Assembly: GCA_947625075.1 (NCBI GenBank)
Contig: CANQMY010000049.1
Coordinates: 1 to 7,531, forward strand
Direction of reading: 5' to 3'
DNA from: an uncultured Clostridia bacterium
Lineage (GTDB): Bacteria; Bacillota; Clostridia; TANB77; CAG-508
Length of the DNA: 7,531 bases
Numbering within the stretch: position 1 is the stretch's first letter; each line of letters begins with the position of its first letter. Of this stretch, positions 1-5,321 are shown in pieces. The translations under genes and the position numbers were made by a program. A model generated the notes under the pieces. The model saw nothing but the letters and a program-made list of their open reading frames with translations. It was not told the origin of the DNA and made no database searches.

Positions 1-1
1 T

Positions 2-619
2 CAAGGAAATGTTTATGGTCAATATGTTACAAAAATAACTGGTAATATTTTATTTCATTCTGTTCCATATACTAAAAGAGATGCATCAAGTCTAGAATAT
101 TGGGAATATGATAAACTCGGTACAGCTGCATCATTGGGATGTGTGAGATTAAAAGTTGAAGATGCAAAATGGATATATAATAATTGTGCTAATGGTACTA
201 AAGTAGAATTTTATTCTAGTGATAATCCAGGACCTTTAGGAAAACCAACTTCTAAGAAGATAAGCAGTTATCCTGATTATTTAAGAAATTGGGATCCTAC
301 TGATCCAAATTCTAATAATCCTTGGCATAATTACAAAGAAGAAAATAACGATAAAAATAAAACTAAGAATGAAGTAGCAAATGAAACTAATGAAAATACT
401 AAAAACGAAGTAAAAAATGAAACTAAAGACAAAACTAAAAATGAAATAACAAATGAAACTAAAGATAATGCTAAAAATGAAGTAAAAAATGAAATTAATA
501 ACCAAGCTAAAAATGAAGTAAAAAATGAAATTAATAACCAAGCTAAAAATGAAGTTAATAATAAAATTGAAAATAAAGTACAAAATAAATTAGAAAATAA
601 AGTGACAGATAAAAAATAA
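2..619 (+). CDS. L,D-transpeptidase (YkuD family), C-terminal part, with repetitive Lys/Asn/Glu tail
   Basis: The reading frame is open from base 2, so the gene starts upstream of the window; 205 codons and the stop are visible. L,D-transpeptidases act outside the membrane, forming 3-3 cross-links in peptidoglycan or attaching proteins to it through an active-site Cys. The YkuD signature is clear: FHSVPY (His at 56-58), then LGTAASLGCVRL with the catalytic Cys at 140-142 and its Arg two codons later. The residue before GC is Leu, where SHGC is common; relatives with other residues there are known. The segment DNPGPLGKPT and the WDPTDPN...NPW end (about 224-325) resemble clostridial members from memory. 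From about 330 to the stop the protein becomes a low-complexity, highly charged tail made of 12-residue repeats. The tail has no membrane segment or sorting signal, so it may bind wall polymers or act as a spacer; this is inference. Start, signal peptide and any N-terminal domains lie outside the window. Confidence 0.9.
   Translation, partial: QGNVYGQYVTKITGNILFHSVPYTKRDASSLEYWEYDKLGTAASLGCVRLKVEDAKWIYNNCANGTKVEFYSSDNPGPLGKPTSKKISSYPDYLRNWDPTDPNSNNPWHNYKEENNDKNKTKNEVANETNENTKNEVKNETKDKTKNEITNETKDNAKNEVKNEINNQAKNEVKNEINNQAKNEVNNKIENKVQNKLENKVTDKK
347..562 (+). repeat. Six tandem 36-bp repeats encoding 12-residue units of the transpeptidase tail
   Basis: Six consecutive in-frame 36-bp units start at 347, 383, 419, 455, 491 and 527. 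Each encodes a 12-residue unit with core (T/A)KNE(V/I)xN, for example ETKDNAKNEVKN and EINNQAKNEVKN. The units at 491 and 527 are identical except near the 3' end (KN versus NN), suggesting recent duplication; earlier units have drifted. A degenerate continuation rich in K-[IVL]-x-N (563-616) follows. Hydrophobic V/I residues fall at regular positions among charged ones, so an amphipathic helix or coil is possible. Confidence 0.9.
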
Positions 620-631
620 TACGAAAAGTAA

Positions 632-768
632 AAAAATAAAGATTCCATAGAATGCGTAAATGATACATATCTAAAAGTATGGATATAGTTTTAGAAGAAT
701 TAGAAGAATGTTTACCGGAAAAAGAATCAATTGAGGAAAGTATACTATTTACTTTAATATATATATAA
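632..768 (+). pseudogene. Remnant of an RNA polymerase sigma factor (sigma-70/ECF-like)
   Basis: Two frame-shifted fragments together resemble the short sigma factors common in Clostridia. In the frame of base 641, KNKDSIECVNDTYLKVW (632-682) matches the end of sigma region 2, where relatives read roughly EDAEECVNDTYLxxWN; a TAG follows at 686-688. In the frame of base 679, DIVLEELEECLPEKESIEE (682-738) matches the linker before region 4, where relatives read roughly L.ELEECIP...VE; this frame ends at 766-768. The fragments meet at about 682, where about 40 or more residues of the expected protein are missing. Region 2 upstream of this point and all of the region 4 DNA-binding part are absent. 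The order and strand of the pieces are as in the intact protein, which argues against chance. The family comparison is from memory. A free-standing 29-codon ORF beginning at 679 could exist but has no good ribosome site. Confidence 0.6.
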
Positions 769-781
769 ATTGAATAAAAAA

Positions 782-812
782 TTGACAAGTATAAGAAAAA
801 GTATTATATAAT
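782..812 (+). promoter_or_regulatory. Probable promoter of the Cys-rich protein gene
   Basis: A perfect -35 TTGACA lies at 782-787 and a perfect -10 TATAAT at 807-812. The 19-nt spacer is longer than ideal; overlapping TA-rich hexamers at 802-809 offer alternatives. The expected transcript start is about 40 bases before the ATG at 852. Confidence 0.55.
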
Positions 813-851
813 TATTCAAATTTAATAATTATTTTAAAGAGATAGGTAAGA

Positions 852-1616
852 ATGAATATATATTATAATGTTAAATTAGATAAAAAGACAGAAGGTATAG
901 AAAAAATTAAACATCCTAAATTTGAAAATTTAGATATGTATTTTTTATCTAATATAGAAAACTATTTTAATCATGATATTAAAGTAAAAAAAGTAGATAA
1001 AATAGTAGTTGATAATAATAAAGTTTTAACATTTGCATTTGATTGCGAAAATATTTTAAAAGAAAAAAATAAAATTTTTAGAAAAATTAAAAATATAAAA
1101 AAATGGAATAATAAAGAAATATTTAATAATTGTTTTCAAGTAATTGTTTTTAATTATAATAAAAATAATGAGCAACATGTAATTGACTTAATTAGATCAA
1201 TAAAAATTATGTTATTACCAACTAAATTAGAAAAATATGATTATATTTATGATACAGTATGTGACTATTTAGATAATGAATTTATAAGCAAAAATATTTG
1301 TGAGTTTAAAAATAATAAATGTATTGCGAAGAAAAATTTTGATTGTACTTGCGGTTGCTGTAGACATTATAAAAACTTGTTATCAAATAAATTAGTAGAA
1401 TGTGAATATTTGAAAAATAAAAAATGTTCAACTAAATGTTTAATATGTAAAATGTTTACATGCAATTATATAATTAAAAATAAAAAAATTAAATATAGAA
1501 TTAAAGATATATTTTTATTGAATAAATTTTTTAATCCTATTCAAAAGTTAATAATATCAATAAGTTATTTTACGTCAAAAGAGATAATAATTAAGAGATT
1601 ATTAATATGGAATTGA
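852..1616 (+). CDS. Uncharacterised cysteine-rich protein
   Basis: A 254-residue protein that I cannot assign to a named family. The N-terminal half (1-130) is Lys/Asn-rich, soluble-looking and has only two Cys. The C-terminal half has 12 Cys between residues 137 and 204 (137, 150, 157, 165, 167, 169, 170, 184, 192, 196, 199, 204), including a CTCGCC cluster and a CSTKCLICKMFTC segment. This spacing suggests structural zinc or an Fe-S cluster; a cytosolic location fits, as there is no signal peptide. The last 40 residues are basic and hydrophobic (FFNPIQKLIISISYF), possibly an amphipathic helix. The ATG at 852 has a weak AGG-type ribosome site around 843-848 and sits downstream of a promoter at 782-812. 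The gene stands alone: the sigma remnant lies upstream and the GC-rich island downstream. No clear terminator hairpin follows the stop. Similar Cys-rich hypothetical proteins occur in clostridial genomes as I recall, without known function. Confidence 0.8.
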   Translation: MNIYYNVKLDKKTEGIEKIKHPKFENLDMYFLSNIENYFNHDIKVKKVDKIVVDNNKVLTFAFDCENILKEKNKIFRKIKNIKKWNNKEIFNNCFQVIVFNYNKNNEQHVIDLIRSIKIMLLPTKLEKYDYIYDTVCDYLDNEFISKNICEFKNNKCIAKKNFDCTCGCCRHYKNLLSNKLVECEYLKNKKCSTKCLICKMFTCNYIIKNKKIKYRIKDIFLLNKFFNPIQKLIISISYFTSKEIIIKRLLIWN

Positions 1617-1673
1617 AAAGATTTGAAAAATATAAAAAAATATTGAGAAAAGAATGATAAAAAAAGAGATTTA

Positions 1674-1702
1674 TTGATTATTTTATGAAAATATGTTATA
1701 AT
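1674..1702 (+). promoter_or_regulatory. Strong extended -10 promoter for the small membrane protein gene
   Basis: TTGATT at 1674-1679, a 17-nt spacer, then TATAAT at 1697-1702 preceded by TG at 1694-1695 (extended -10, TGn). The expected start is near 1709, exactly where the base composition switches from very AT-rich to mixed. Confidence 0.75.
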
Positions 1703-1711
1703 ATATATAAT

Positions 1712-1756
1712 CTCTGGTAAATTCCTCAGCTCCATCGTGGGAAATTACTTCAAGAG
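1712..1756 (+). promoter_or_regulatory. Imperfect stem-loop at the 5' end of the predicted leader
   Basis: CTCT (1712-1715) can pair with AGAG (1753-1756), G1716 with C1751, and GTAAATTCC (1717-1725) with GGAAATTAC (1740-1748) with one A-A mismatch and small bulges. The loop is about 12 nt. It would form at the very start of the transcript and leaves the ribosome site at 1771-1775 free. It may protect the mRNA or regulate it; no known riboswitch consensus was recognised. Confidence 0.4.
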
Positions 1757-1784
1757 AAATAAAAATTTAGCGGAGGAAAGAAAA

Positions 1785-2090
1785 ATGACGACATTGCTTT
1801 TACTTCTAGTACTTGGAGGTTGCTCCATTGCTGCGCAGACCATTTTCATGGGACGTGTTCTTAGACTGCGGAAGCAGTTGTGGAATTGCGAAATCGACGA
1901 GCAGATCAGTCTGCTCGAAGATAAACTAGGAAAATGGAATTTGGCACTATTTATGGCAGCATTTGCCATGACGGTAATTCTTGCTATTGTATTTATGTGC
2001 TATAATCCGTTGGAAAGCCTGCTGCAGGTAGCAATACTTGTAGTGTGCATGCTGTATCTGTCATGGATACAGTACAAAGCAATGGAGTGA
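1785..2090 (+). CDS. Small integral membrane protein of unknown function in a GC-richer island
   Basis: This 101-residue protein has no family I recognise. The ATG at 1785 is chosen because GGAGG at 1771-1775 lies at good spacing; an in-frame GTG at 1737 has no ribosome site and falls inside the leader stem-loop. Three hydrophobic segments are visible: residues about 2-22, 52-72 and 77-95. A charged stretch lies between the first two (RVLRLRKQLW, then the acidic CEIDEQISLLEDKLGK), which may be a short amphipathic helix. LGGC at residues 10-13 faintly recalls a lipobox, but no positive residues precede the hydrophobic run. By hand count GC is 132 of 306 bases (43%), whereas sampled 60-base lines of the flanking genes have about 10-12%. 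CTG, CTC, CGG, CGT, ATC and CAG codons are used freely here and are rare nearby. The gene has its own promoter and terminator, so it is a self-contained unit, probably acquired by transfer. Confidence 0.75.
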   Translation: MTTLLLLLVLGGCSIAAQTIFMGRVLRLRKQLWNCEIDEQISLLEDKLGKWNLALFMAAFAMTVILAIVFMCYNPLESLLQVAILVVCMLYLSWIQYKAME

Positions 2091-2118
2091 GGGGAAAAAA
2101 TTTTTCCCCTCCTTTTTT
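2090..2118 (+). terminator. Rho-independent terminator of the small membrane protein gene
   Basis: AGGGGAAAAA (2090-2099) pairs with TTTTTCCCCT (2101-2110), followed by a run of six T at 2113-2118. It begins at the last base of the TGA stop codon. The perfect stem plus T-tract is a classical intrinsic terminator. Confidence 0.9.
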
Positions 2119-2147
2119 ATGTCATTGGGGACGGAGTTTTTTGACAT
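2119..2147. repeat. 29-bp element with 6-bp inverted ends (ATGTCA...TGACAT)
   Basis: ATGTCA at 2119-2124 is the exact inverse complement of TGACAT at 2142-2147, enclosing a G-rich core (TTGGGGACGGAG) and a T-run. The core is out of keeping with the surrounding AT-rich DNA. From memory, near-identical short strings are scattered in intergenic DNA of many Bacillota and occur near IS200-like/REP-associated transposase genes. Only one copy is present in this window, so the repeat status rests on recollection. Confidence 0.4.
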
Positions 2148-2175
2148 TGAATATAAAATATTTAAAATTTAAAGT

Positions 2176-2204
2176 TTGAAAATAATTAATTTATATGTTA
2201 TTAT
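2176..2204 (+). promoter_or_regulatory. Promoter of the LspA-like/GT-C operon
   Basis: TTGAAA at 2176-2181, a 17-nt spacer, TATTAT at 2199-2204, with an extended -10 TG at 2196-2197. The start is expected at about 2211, a short leader before the AAAGGA ribosome site (2219-2224) and the ATG at 2235. Confidence 0.6.
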
Positions 2205-2234
2205 ATGTTTATAAAAATAAAGGAAATTTAAATT

Positions 2235-2678
2235 ATGAATAAGAAAAAGATAACATTAATCGGAACTTTAAGTTTTATAATAATATTATTAATAGATTAT
2301 ATTTTACAGCAATTAATATTAAAAAATATAGTTTTAATACCTAATATATTAACTTTTAATTATACAGAAAATTTTAGCTTAAATATGAGTACAGTTATAA
2401 TTAATTCAATATTAATGTGCTTAGTAATTGGGTTAATAATATATTTTACAAAAAAGGAAAGTAAAAGTGTAATTCCACTTTATATTATTTTAGCAGGAAG
2501 TATTGGAAATTTGTTAGATAAATTTATGAAAGGATATGTTATTGACTATATAAAATTATTCAACAATCCGGAAATTAATTTATCAGATGTAGCAATCACT
2601 GTTGGATTAATAGTTTTAATTATTTGTATGTTTAAATATTTAATAAATAAAAAAAGGAAGAAGATACAAGATGAATAA
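2235..2678 (+). CDS. Signal peptidase II (LspA)-like membrane aspartyl protease, divergent
   Basis: A 147-residue protein with four predicted membrane segments (about 7-30, 54-71, 78-94, 116-137), the size and layout of prolipoprotein signal peptidase. LspA cleaves the signal peptide of lipid-modified prolipoproteins at the outer face of the membrane using two Asp residues. Both have plausible counterparts: D104 in GNLLDKFMKGYVIDYI (family GNxxDR...GxVvDfi) and D118 in INLSDVAIT (family FNxADxxI). NYTENFS (42-48) corresponds to the NxGaaFs stretch, and D21 follows the first helix. The match is weaker than for housekeeping LspA: FN is replaced by IN, the NADs pattern is NLSD, and N-terminal DQ is DY. 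It may therefore be a second, specialised copy. Its start has AAAGGA at 2219-2224, about 10 nt upstream. It overlaps the next gene by 8 bp, so the two are co-transcribed and probably translationally coupled. Confidence 0.8.
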   Translation: MNKKKITLIGTLSFIIILLIDYILQQLILKNIVLIPNILTFNYTENFSLNMSTVIINSILMCLVIGLIIYFTKKESKSVIPLYIILAGSIGNLLDKFMKGYVIDYIKLFNNPEINLSDVAITVGLIVLIICMFKYLINKKRKKIQDE

Positions 2679-4242
2679 TAAAAAGAAAGAGTTATTAGTA
2701 ATTATTATTGTGTTAATATTACAAACAATTATATTTGTAATTGCAGGAATTCAAAAAGCTTATATACATATGGATGAAGCATATTCATTAGGATTAGCAA
2801 GTTATGATAAGACAGAAATACAAGCAAATGATGATTTTTATGATAATTGGCACAGTAAAGAATATTATGAAGATTATTTAACTGTAAATGATGATGAAGT
2901 AGGAAAGTATAGCCAAGTGTATGAGAATCAAAAAAATGATGTTCATCCTCCGCTATATTATTTAATTCTTAGATTTGCGATGGGTTTTAATATAGGTAAA
3001 TATTCAAAATGGCCAGGAATAATTATTAATATTATAATATACATTTTTATTACATTATTTATGTATCTAATCTTACAGAAACTATTAAAAGGGAAAGAAA
3101 AATCAAAAGAAAAATCTATTATATTAGCATTTATATCTTCAATTACAATGGCATCTCTTACAACTGCTATATATATTAGAATGTATGCATTAGCAACTTT
3201 GAATGTGCTAATAATTACTTTTTTACATATTAAATTATTAGAAAGTAAGAAAACAGATTTTAAATTGCTGACTTTAATTGGTATTTCAGTATTAGTGGGA
3301 GTTCTTACACATTATTACTATTTATTCTTTTTGGCAATGATGTATTTAATATTTGCTATAAAATATATAAAACAAAAACAGTATAAAAATTTAATTTTTT
3401 ATACTTTAACAATGATTATATCAGGAATAATATCACTTATAATTTGGCCATATTCAATTAAGCATATGTTTTTTGGATATAGAGGTCAAGGTGTAATAGA
3501 TAACTTGTTAAATATAAAAACATTTGCAAGTAATATAATTAGTTATTTACAAAAACTTGATAGATTTGCATTTAATAATATTTTGCTAATTTTAATTATA
3601 ATTATGATGTCAATTTATATTTATAAAAAGATAAAGAAAATTGAACAAAAAACAGAAAAAAATGAAATTTCAAAAATAATATTTTATCCATCATTATTTT
3701 ACTTTATAGTAGTTGCAGTAGCTTCTCCATGGATAGAGTTAAGATATATAATGCCAATTTGTGGACTTGCATTTATTTTAGTAATATATTATTTATATTT
3801 GCTATTAAATACTATTTTTAAGGAAAAAATAGTAAATAAAATTGTAATAATATTTTTAGCTGTAATATTAGTATCACCTCTTATTTTTAAAATAGAACCA
3901 GAAGTAATGTTTAGTGATAAAAAAGAAATAGTAAGTAAAATGGGAAATGAATTAAATGTTCCAACAGTATTTTTCTTCAATTCAAGTCATAACAGATTTT
4001 TAGATGATATATTATTATTTGCAACTGTAGATAATTCTTATATAGCGAAAGATATAGAATATAATGAAGAAAATATAAAAAATATATTGGAAAATAAAGA
4101 CTTATCAAAAGGAATAATTGTATTTATAAACGGTGGACAAGAAAATGATGATATAATAGAAGTAGTTAAAAAAGCTATGAGTTTTGAAAATGTACAATAT
4201 TTAAAAAGATTAAATGCATGTGATGTTTATTATTTAAATTAA
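2671..4242 (+). CDS. GT-C fold membrane glycosyltransferase (ArnT/PMT-like), putative
   Basis: A 523-residue polytopic membrane protein. GT-C enzymes move a sugar from a polyprenyl-phosphate donor to an acceptor outside the membrane. Features that fit: a first membrane helix (about 8-28) followed by the acidic MDEA motif (D35-E36) at the start of the first extracytoplasmic loop; DVHPPLYYLIL (90-100), with the HPPL..Y motif common in this group; IRMYALATLN (169-178), where R..Y is typical; LTHYYYLFF (212-220); and ELRYIMPI (356-363) near the last helices. There are roughly 9-10 hydrophobic segments up to residue about 405, then a hydrophilic domain (about 406-523). The donor and acceptor cannot be read from sequence. 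The ATG at 2671 lies within the end of the LspA-like gene, with AGGAAG at 2655-2660. A bidirectional terminator follows directly after the stop. The pairing with an LspA-like protease suggests work on a surface protein or lipoprotein, which is inference. Confidence 0.75.
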   Translation: MNNKKKELLVIIIVLILQTIIFVIAGIQKAYIHMDEAYSLGLASYDKTEIQANDDFYDNWHSKEYYEDYLTVNDDEVGKYSQVYENQKNDVHPPLYYLILRFAMGFNIGKYSKWPGIIINIIIYIFITLFMYLILQKLLKGKEKSKEKSIILAFISSITMASLTTAIYIRMYALATLNVLIITFLHIKLLESKKTDFKLLTLIGISVLVGVLTHYYYLFFLAMMYLIFAIKYIKQKQYKNLIFYTLTMIISGIISLIIWPYSIKHMFFGYRGQGVIDNLLNIKTFASNIISYLQKLDRFAFNNILLILIIIMMSIYIYKKIKKIEQKTEKNEISKIIFYPSLFYFIVVAVASPWIELRYIMPICGLAFILVIYYLYLLLNTIFKEKIVNKIVIIFLAVILVSPLIFKIEPEVMFSDKKEIVSKMGNELNVPTVFFFNSSHNRFLDDILLFATVDNSYIAKDIEYNEENIKNILENKDLSKGIIVFINGGQENDDIIEVVKKAMSFENVQYLKRLNACDVYYLN

Positions 4243-4246
4243 AATC

Positions 4247-4281
4247 AACACGAGGAGAATTTTAGTTTTTCTCCTCGTGTT
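4247..4281. terminator. Bidirectional terminator between convergent genes
   Basis: A perfect 13-bp inverted repeat, AACACGAGGAGAA (4247-4259) with TTCTCCTCGTGTT (4269-4281), encloses a 9-nt loop. T-rich sequence follows on both strands, though broken by other bases. It starts 4 bases after the glycosyltransferase stop and ends 9 bases before the NAD kinase stop, so it serves both genes. Confidence 0.85.
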
Positions 4282-4290
4282 AATATTTTG

Positions 4291-5115
4291 TTAATTGTCA
4301 TATCCAAGGATTTTTTCTCTTATTACTTGAACCTTGGAATATTTTTTGATTTCTAATTTATTAATGTAGCTATCTCCATTTAGCATTGAAACTTCAATGC
4401 ATTTAATTTGTTCTGAAGAGATTTCTTGGGAAACTCCATCAATAATGATTTGAATATTTTTTAACTTATTAGTAAAAATAGAAATTTTAGGACATACAAT
4501 TGTGTTAGGTATAAAACTACCATACTTTGCATTCCTAATAGGGGTTAGCAAAGTACATATTAATTGATAATGTCCTGAAAAATCAATTGCGCCTCCTGCA
4601 CTCATGGAATAAGCCGTATCTCCAGTACTTGATGAGATTATTATTCCGTTTCCAGATATTTTTTGAAAAAACTCATCATTTATGTATTCATCGAAATCAA
4701 TTTTAGTATAATTTTTTCCGCAGATAACTATTTCGTTAAGTGCTTTAAGATTTTTAGATTTGCCATTAGAAAATTGAATAGATATGAAAGGAATTAAAAC
4801 TTTTCTAGTTTTAAGTTCTTTTTCAGAACTTAAATGCTGTATAAGAGTGTAGATGTCATTTTCAGATAAATGTTGAAGAAATCCTAGAGTACCAGTATGA
4901 ACACCAGTATAAATTTTTTCCTTTTTAAATCCTGTTGATGTAACAGCTTTGAGGAATGTTCCATCTCCTCCAATTGCAATAATCAAATCGCCATTTTCTT
5001 TTTCTTGTAAAGGTTTTGGAGATTTTAAGTTTAGTTGCCTTATGTAATTTGCAGTCTCAATACTTTTCTCGTCATCTCTTACAAAAAGAGAAAATGTTTT
5101 AATGTTGTTTTCCAT
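4291..5115 (-). CDS. nadK: NAD kinase
   Basis: A 274-residue cytosolic enzyme that phosphorylates NAD to NADP, the sole route to NADP in most bacteria. The family motifs are present in order: IIAIGGDGTFLKAV with the catalytic/nucleotide-binding GGDGT at residues 49-53; GVHTGTLGFL (71-80); ALNEIVI with the NE pair at 127-128; SSSTGDTAYSMSAGG (161-175), the NAD-binding loop, with SSTGD where TPTGS/T is common; and a C-terminal IDG at 225-227. The length is typical. The minus-strand start has an AAGGAGA ribosome site (complement of 5123-5129), 7 nt from the ATG. It is transcribed alone from the promoter at 5182-5211. Its DNA is somewhat less AT-rich than that of its neighbours, as expected for a conserved housekeeping gene. 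Also known as ppnK. Confidence 0.95.
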   Translation of the reverse strand: MENNIKTFSLFVRDDEKSIETANYIRQLNLKSPKPLQEKENGDLIIAIGGDGTFLKAVTSTGFKKEKIYTGVHTGTLGFLQHLSENDIYTLIQHLSSEKELKTRKVLIPFISIQFSNGKSKNLKALNEIVICGKNYTKIDFDEYINDEFFQKISGNGIIISSSTGDTAYSMSAGGAIDFSGHYQLICTLLTPIRNAKYGSFIPNTIVCPKISIFTNKLKNIQIIIDGVSQEISSEQIKCIEVSMLNGDSYINKLEIKKYSKVQVIREKILGYDN

Positions 5116-5181
5116 ATTATAATCTCCTTGTGTAATAAAATTTTATTATTTAAAACAGCAATATATATGAAAATTTAAGTA

Positions 5182-5211
5182 ATTATATCATGATAAAATA
5201 TATTATGTCAA
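5182..5211 (-). promoter_or_regulatory. Promoter of the NAD kinase gene
   Basis: On the minus strand, TTGACA (complement of 5206-5211), an 18-nt spacer and TATAAT (complement of 5182-5187). TG plus one base precedes the -10, so it is an extended -10 promoter. Both hexamers are perfect, suggesting strong constitutive expression. Confidence 0.8.
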
Positions 5212-5243
5212 ACCAATAAATACAGCTTTATATAAATTATTAG

Positions 5244-5272
5244 TTGATAAATTAGCATTTCTGTGCTAGTAT
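5244..5272 (+). promoter_or_regulatory. Probable promoter of the Gp37/Gp68-family gene
   Basis: TTGATA at 5244-5249, a 17-nt spacer and TAGTAT at 5267-5272 preceded by TGC (extended -10). It diverges from the NAD kinase promoter, the two -35 boxes being about 33 bp apart. A TATAAT at 5292-5297 is an alternative -10 but lacks a good -35. Confidence 0.5.
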
Positions 5273-5321
5273 TCTATAAGAAATATGATAATATAATATT
5301 GAAAGGAAAAGTATAAAGTAT

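Noticed and set aside
347..562. 36-bp repeats as a possible CRISPR array
   Set aside because: The units are directly adjacent with no spacers, are in frame with the transpeptidase gene, and encode a periodic peptide.
281..648. Two overlapping minus-strand open frames rich in Phe, Leu, Ile and Ser
   Set aside because: They are the complement of the Lys/Asn/Glu repeat tail; the periodic sequence simply lacks stops in those frames. No ribosome site, and the plus-strand gene is secure.
555..788. Minus-strand ORF of 77 codons
   Set aside because: Low-complexity shadow across the transpeptidase end and the sigma remnant, with no promoter or ribosome site seen.
1737..1784. Upstream GTG start extending the small membrane protein by 16 residues
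   Set aside because: No Shine-Dalgarno site, and the codon lies in the predicted leader stem-loop; the ATG at 1785 has GGAGG at good spacing.
1785..1826. Lipoprotein signal (LGGC) in the 101-residue protein
   Set aside because: The hydrophobic run starts right after Met with no positively charged n-region, and the -2 and -3 residues fit the lipobox only loosely; a plain membrane helix is simpler.
1745..1969. Minus-strand ORF inside the small membrane protein gene
   Set aside because: Antisense shadow of a gene with its own promoter, ribosome site and terminator.
3789..3980. Minus-strand ORF within the glycosyltransferase gene
   Set aside because: Short antisense shadow in a membrane-protein gene, without a start signal.
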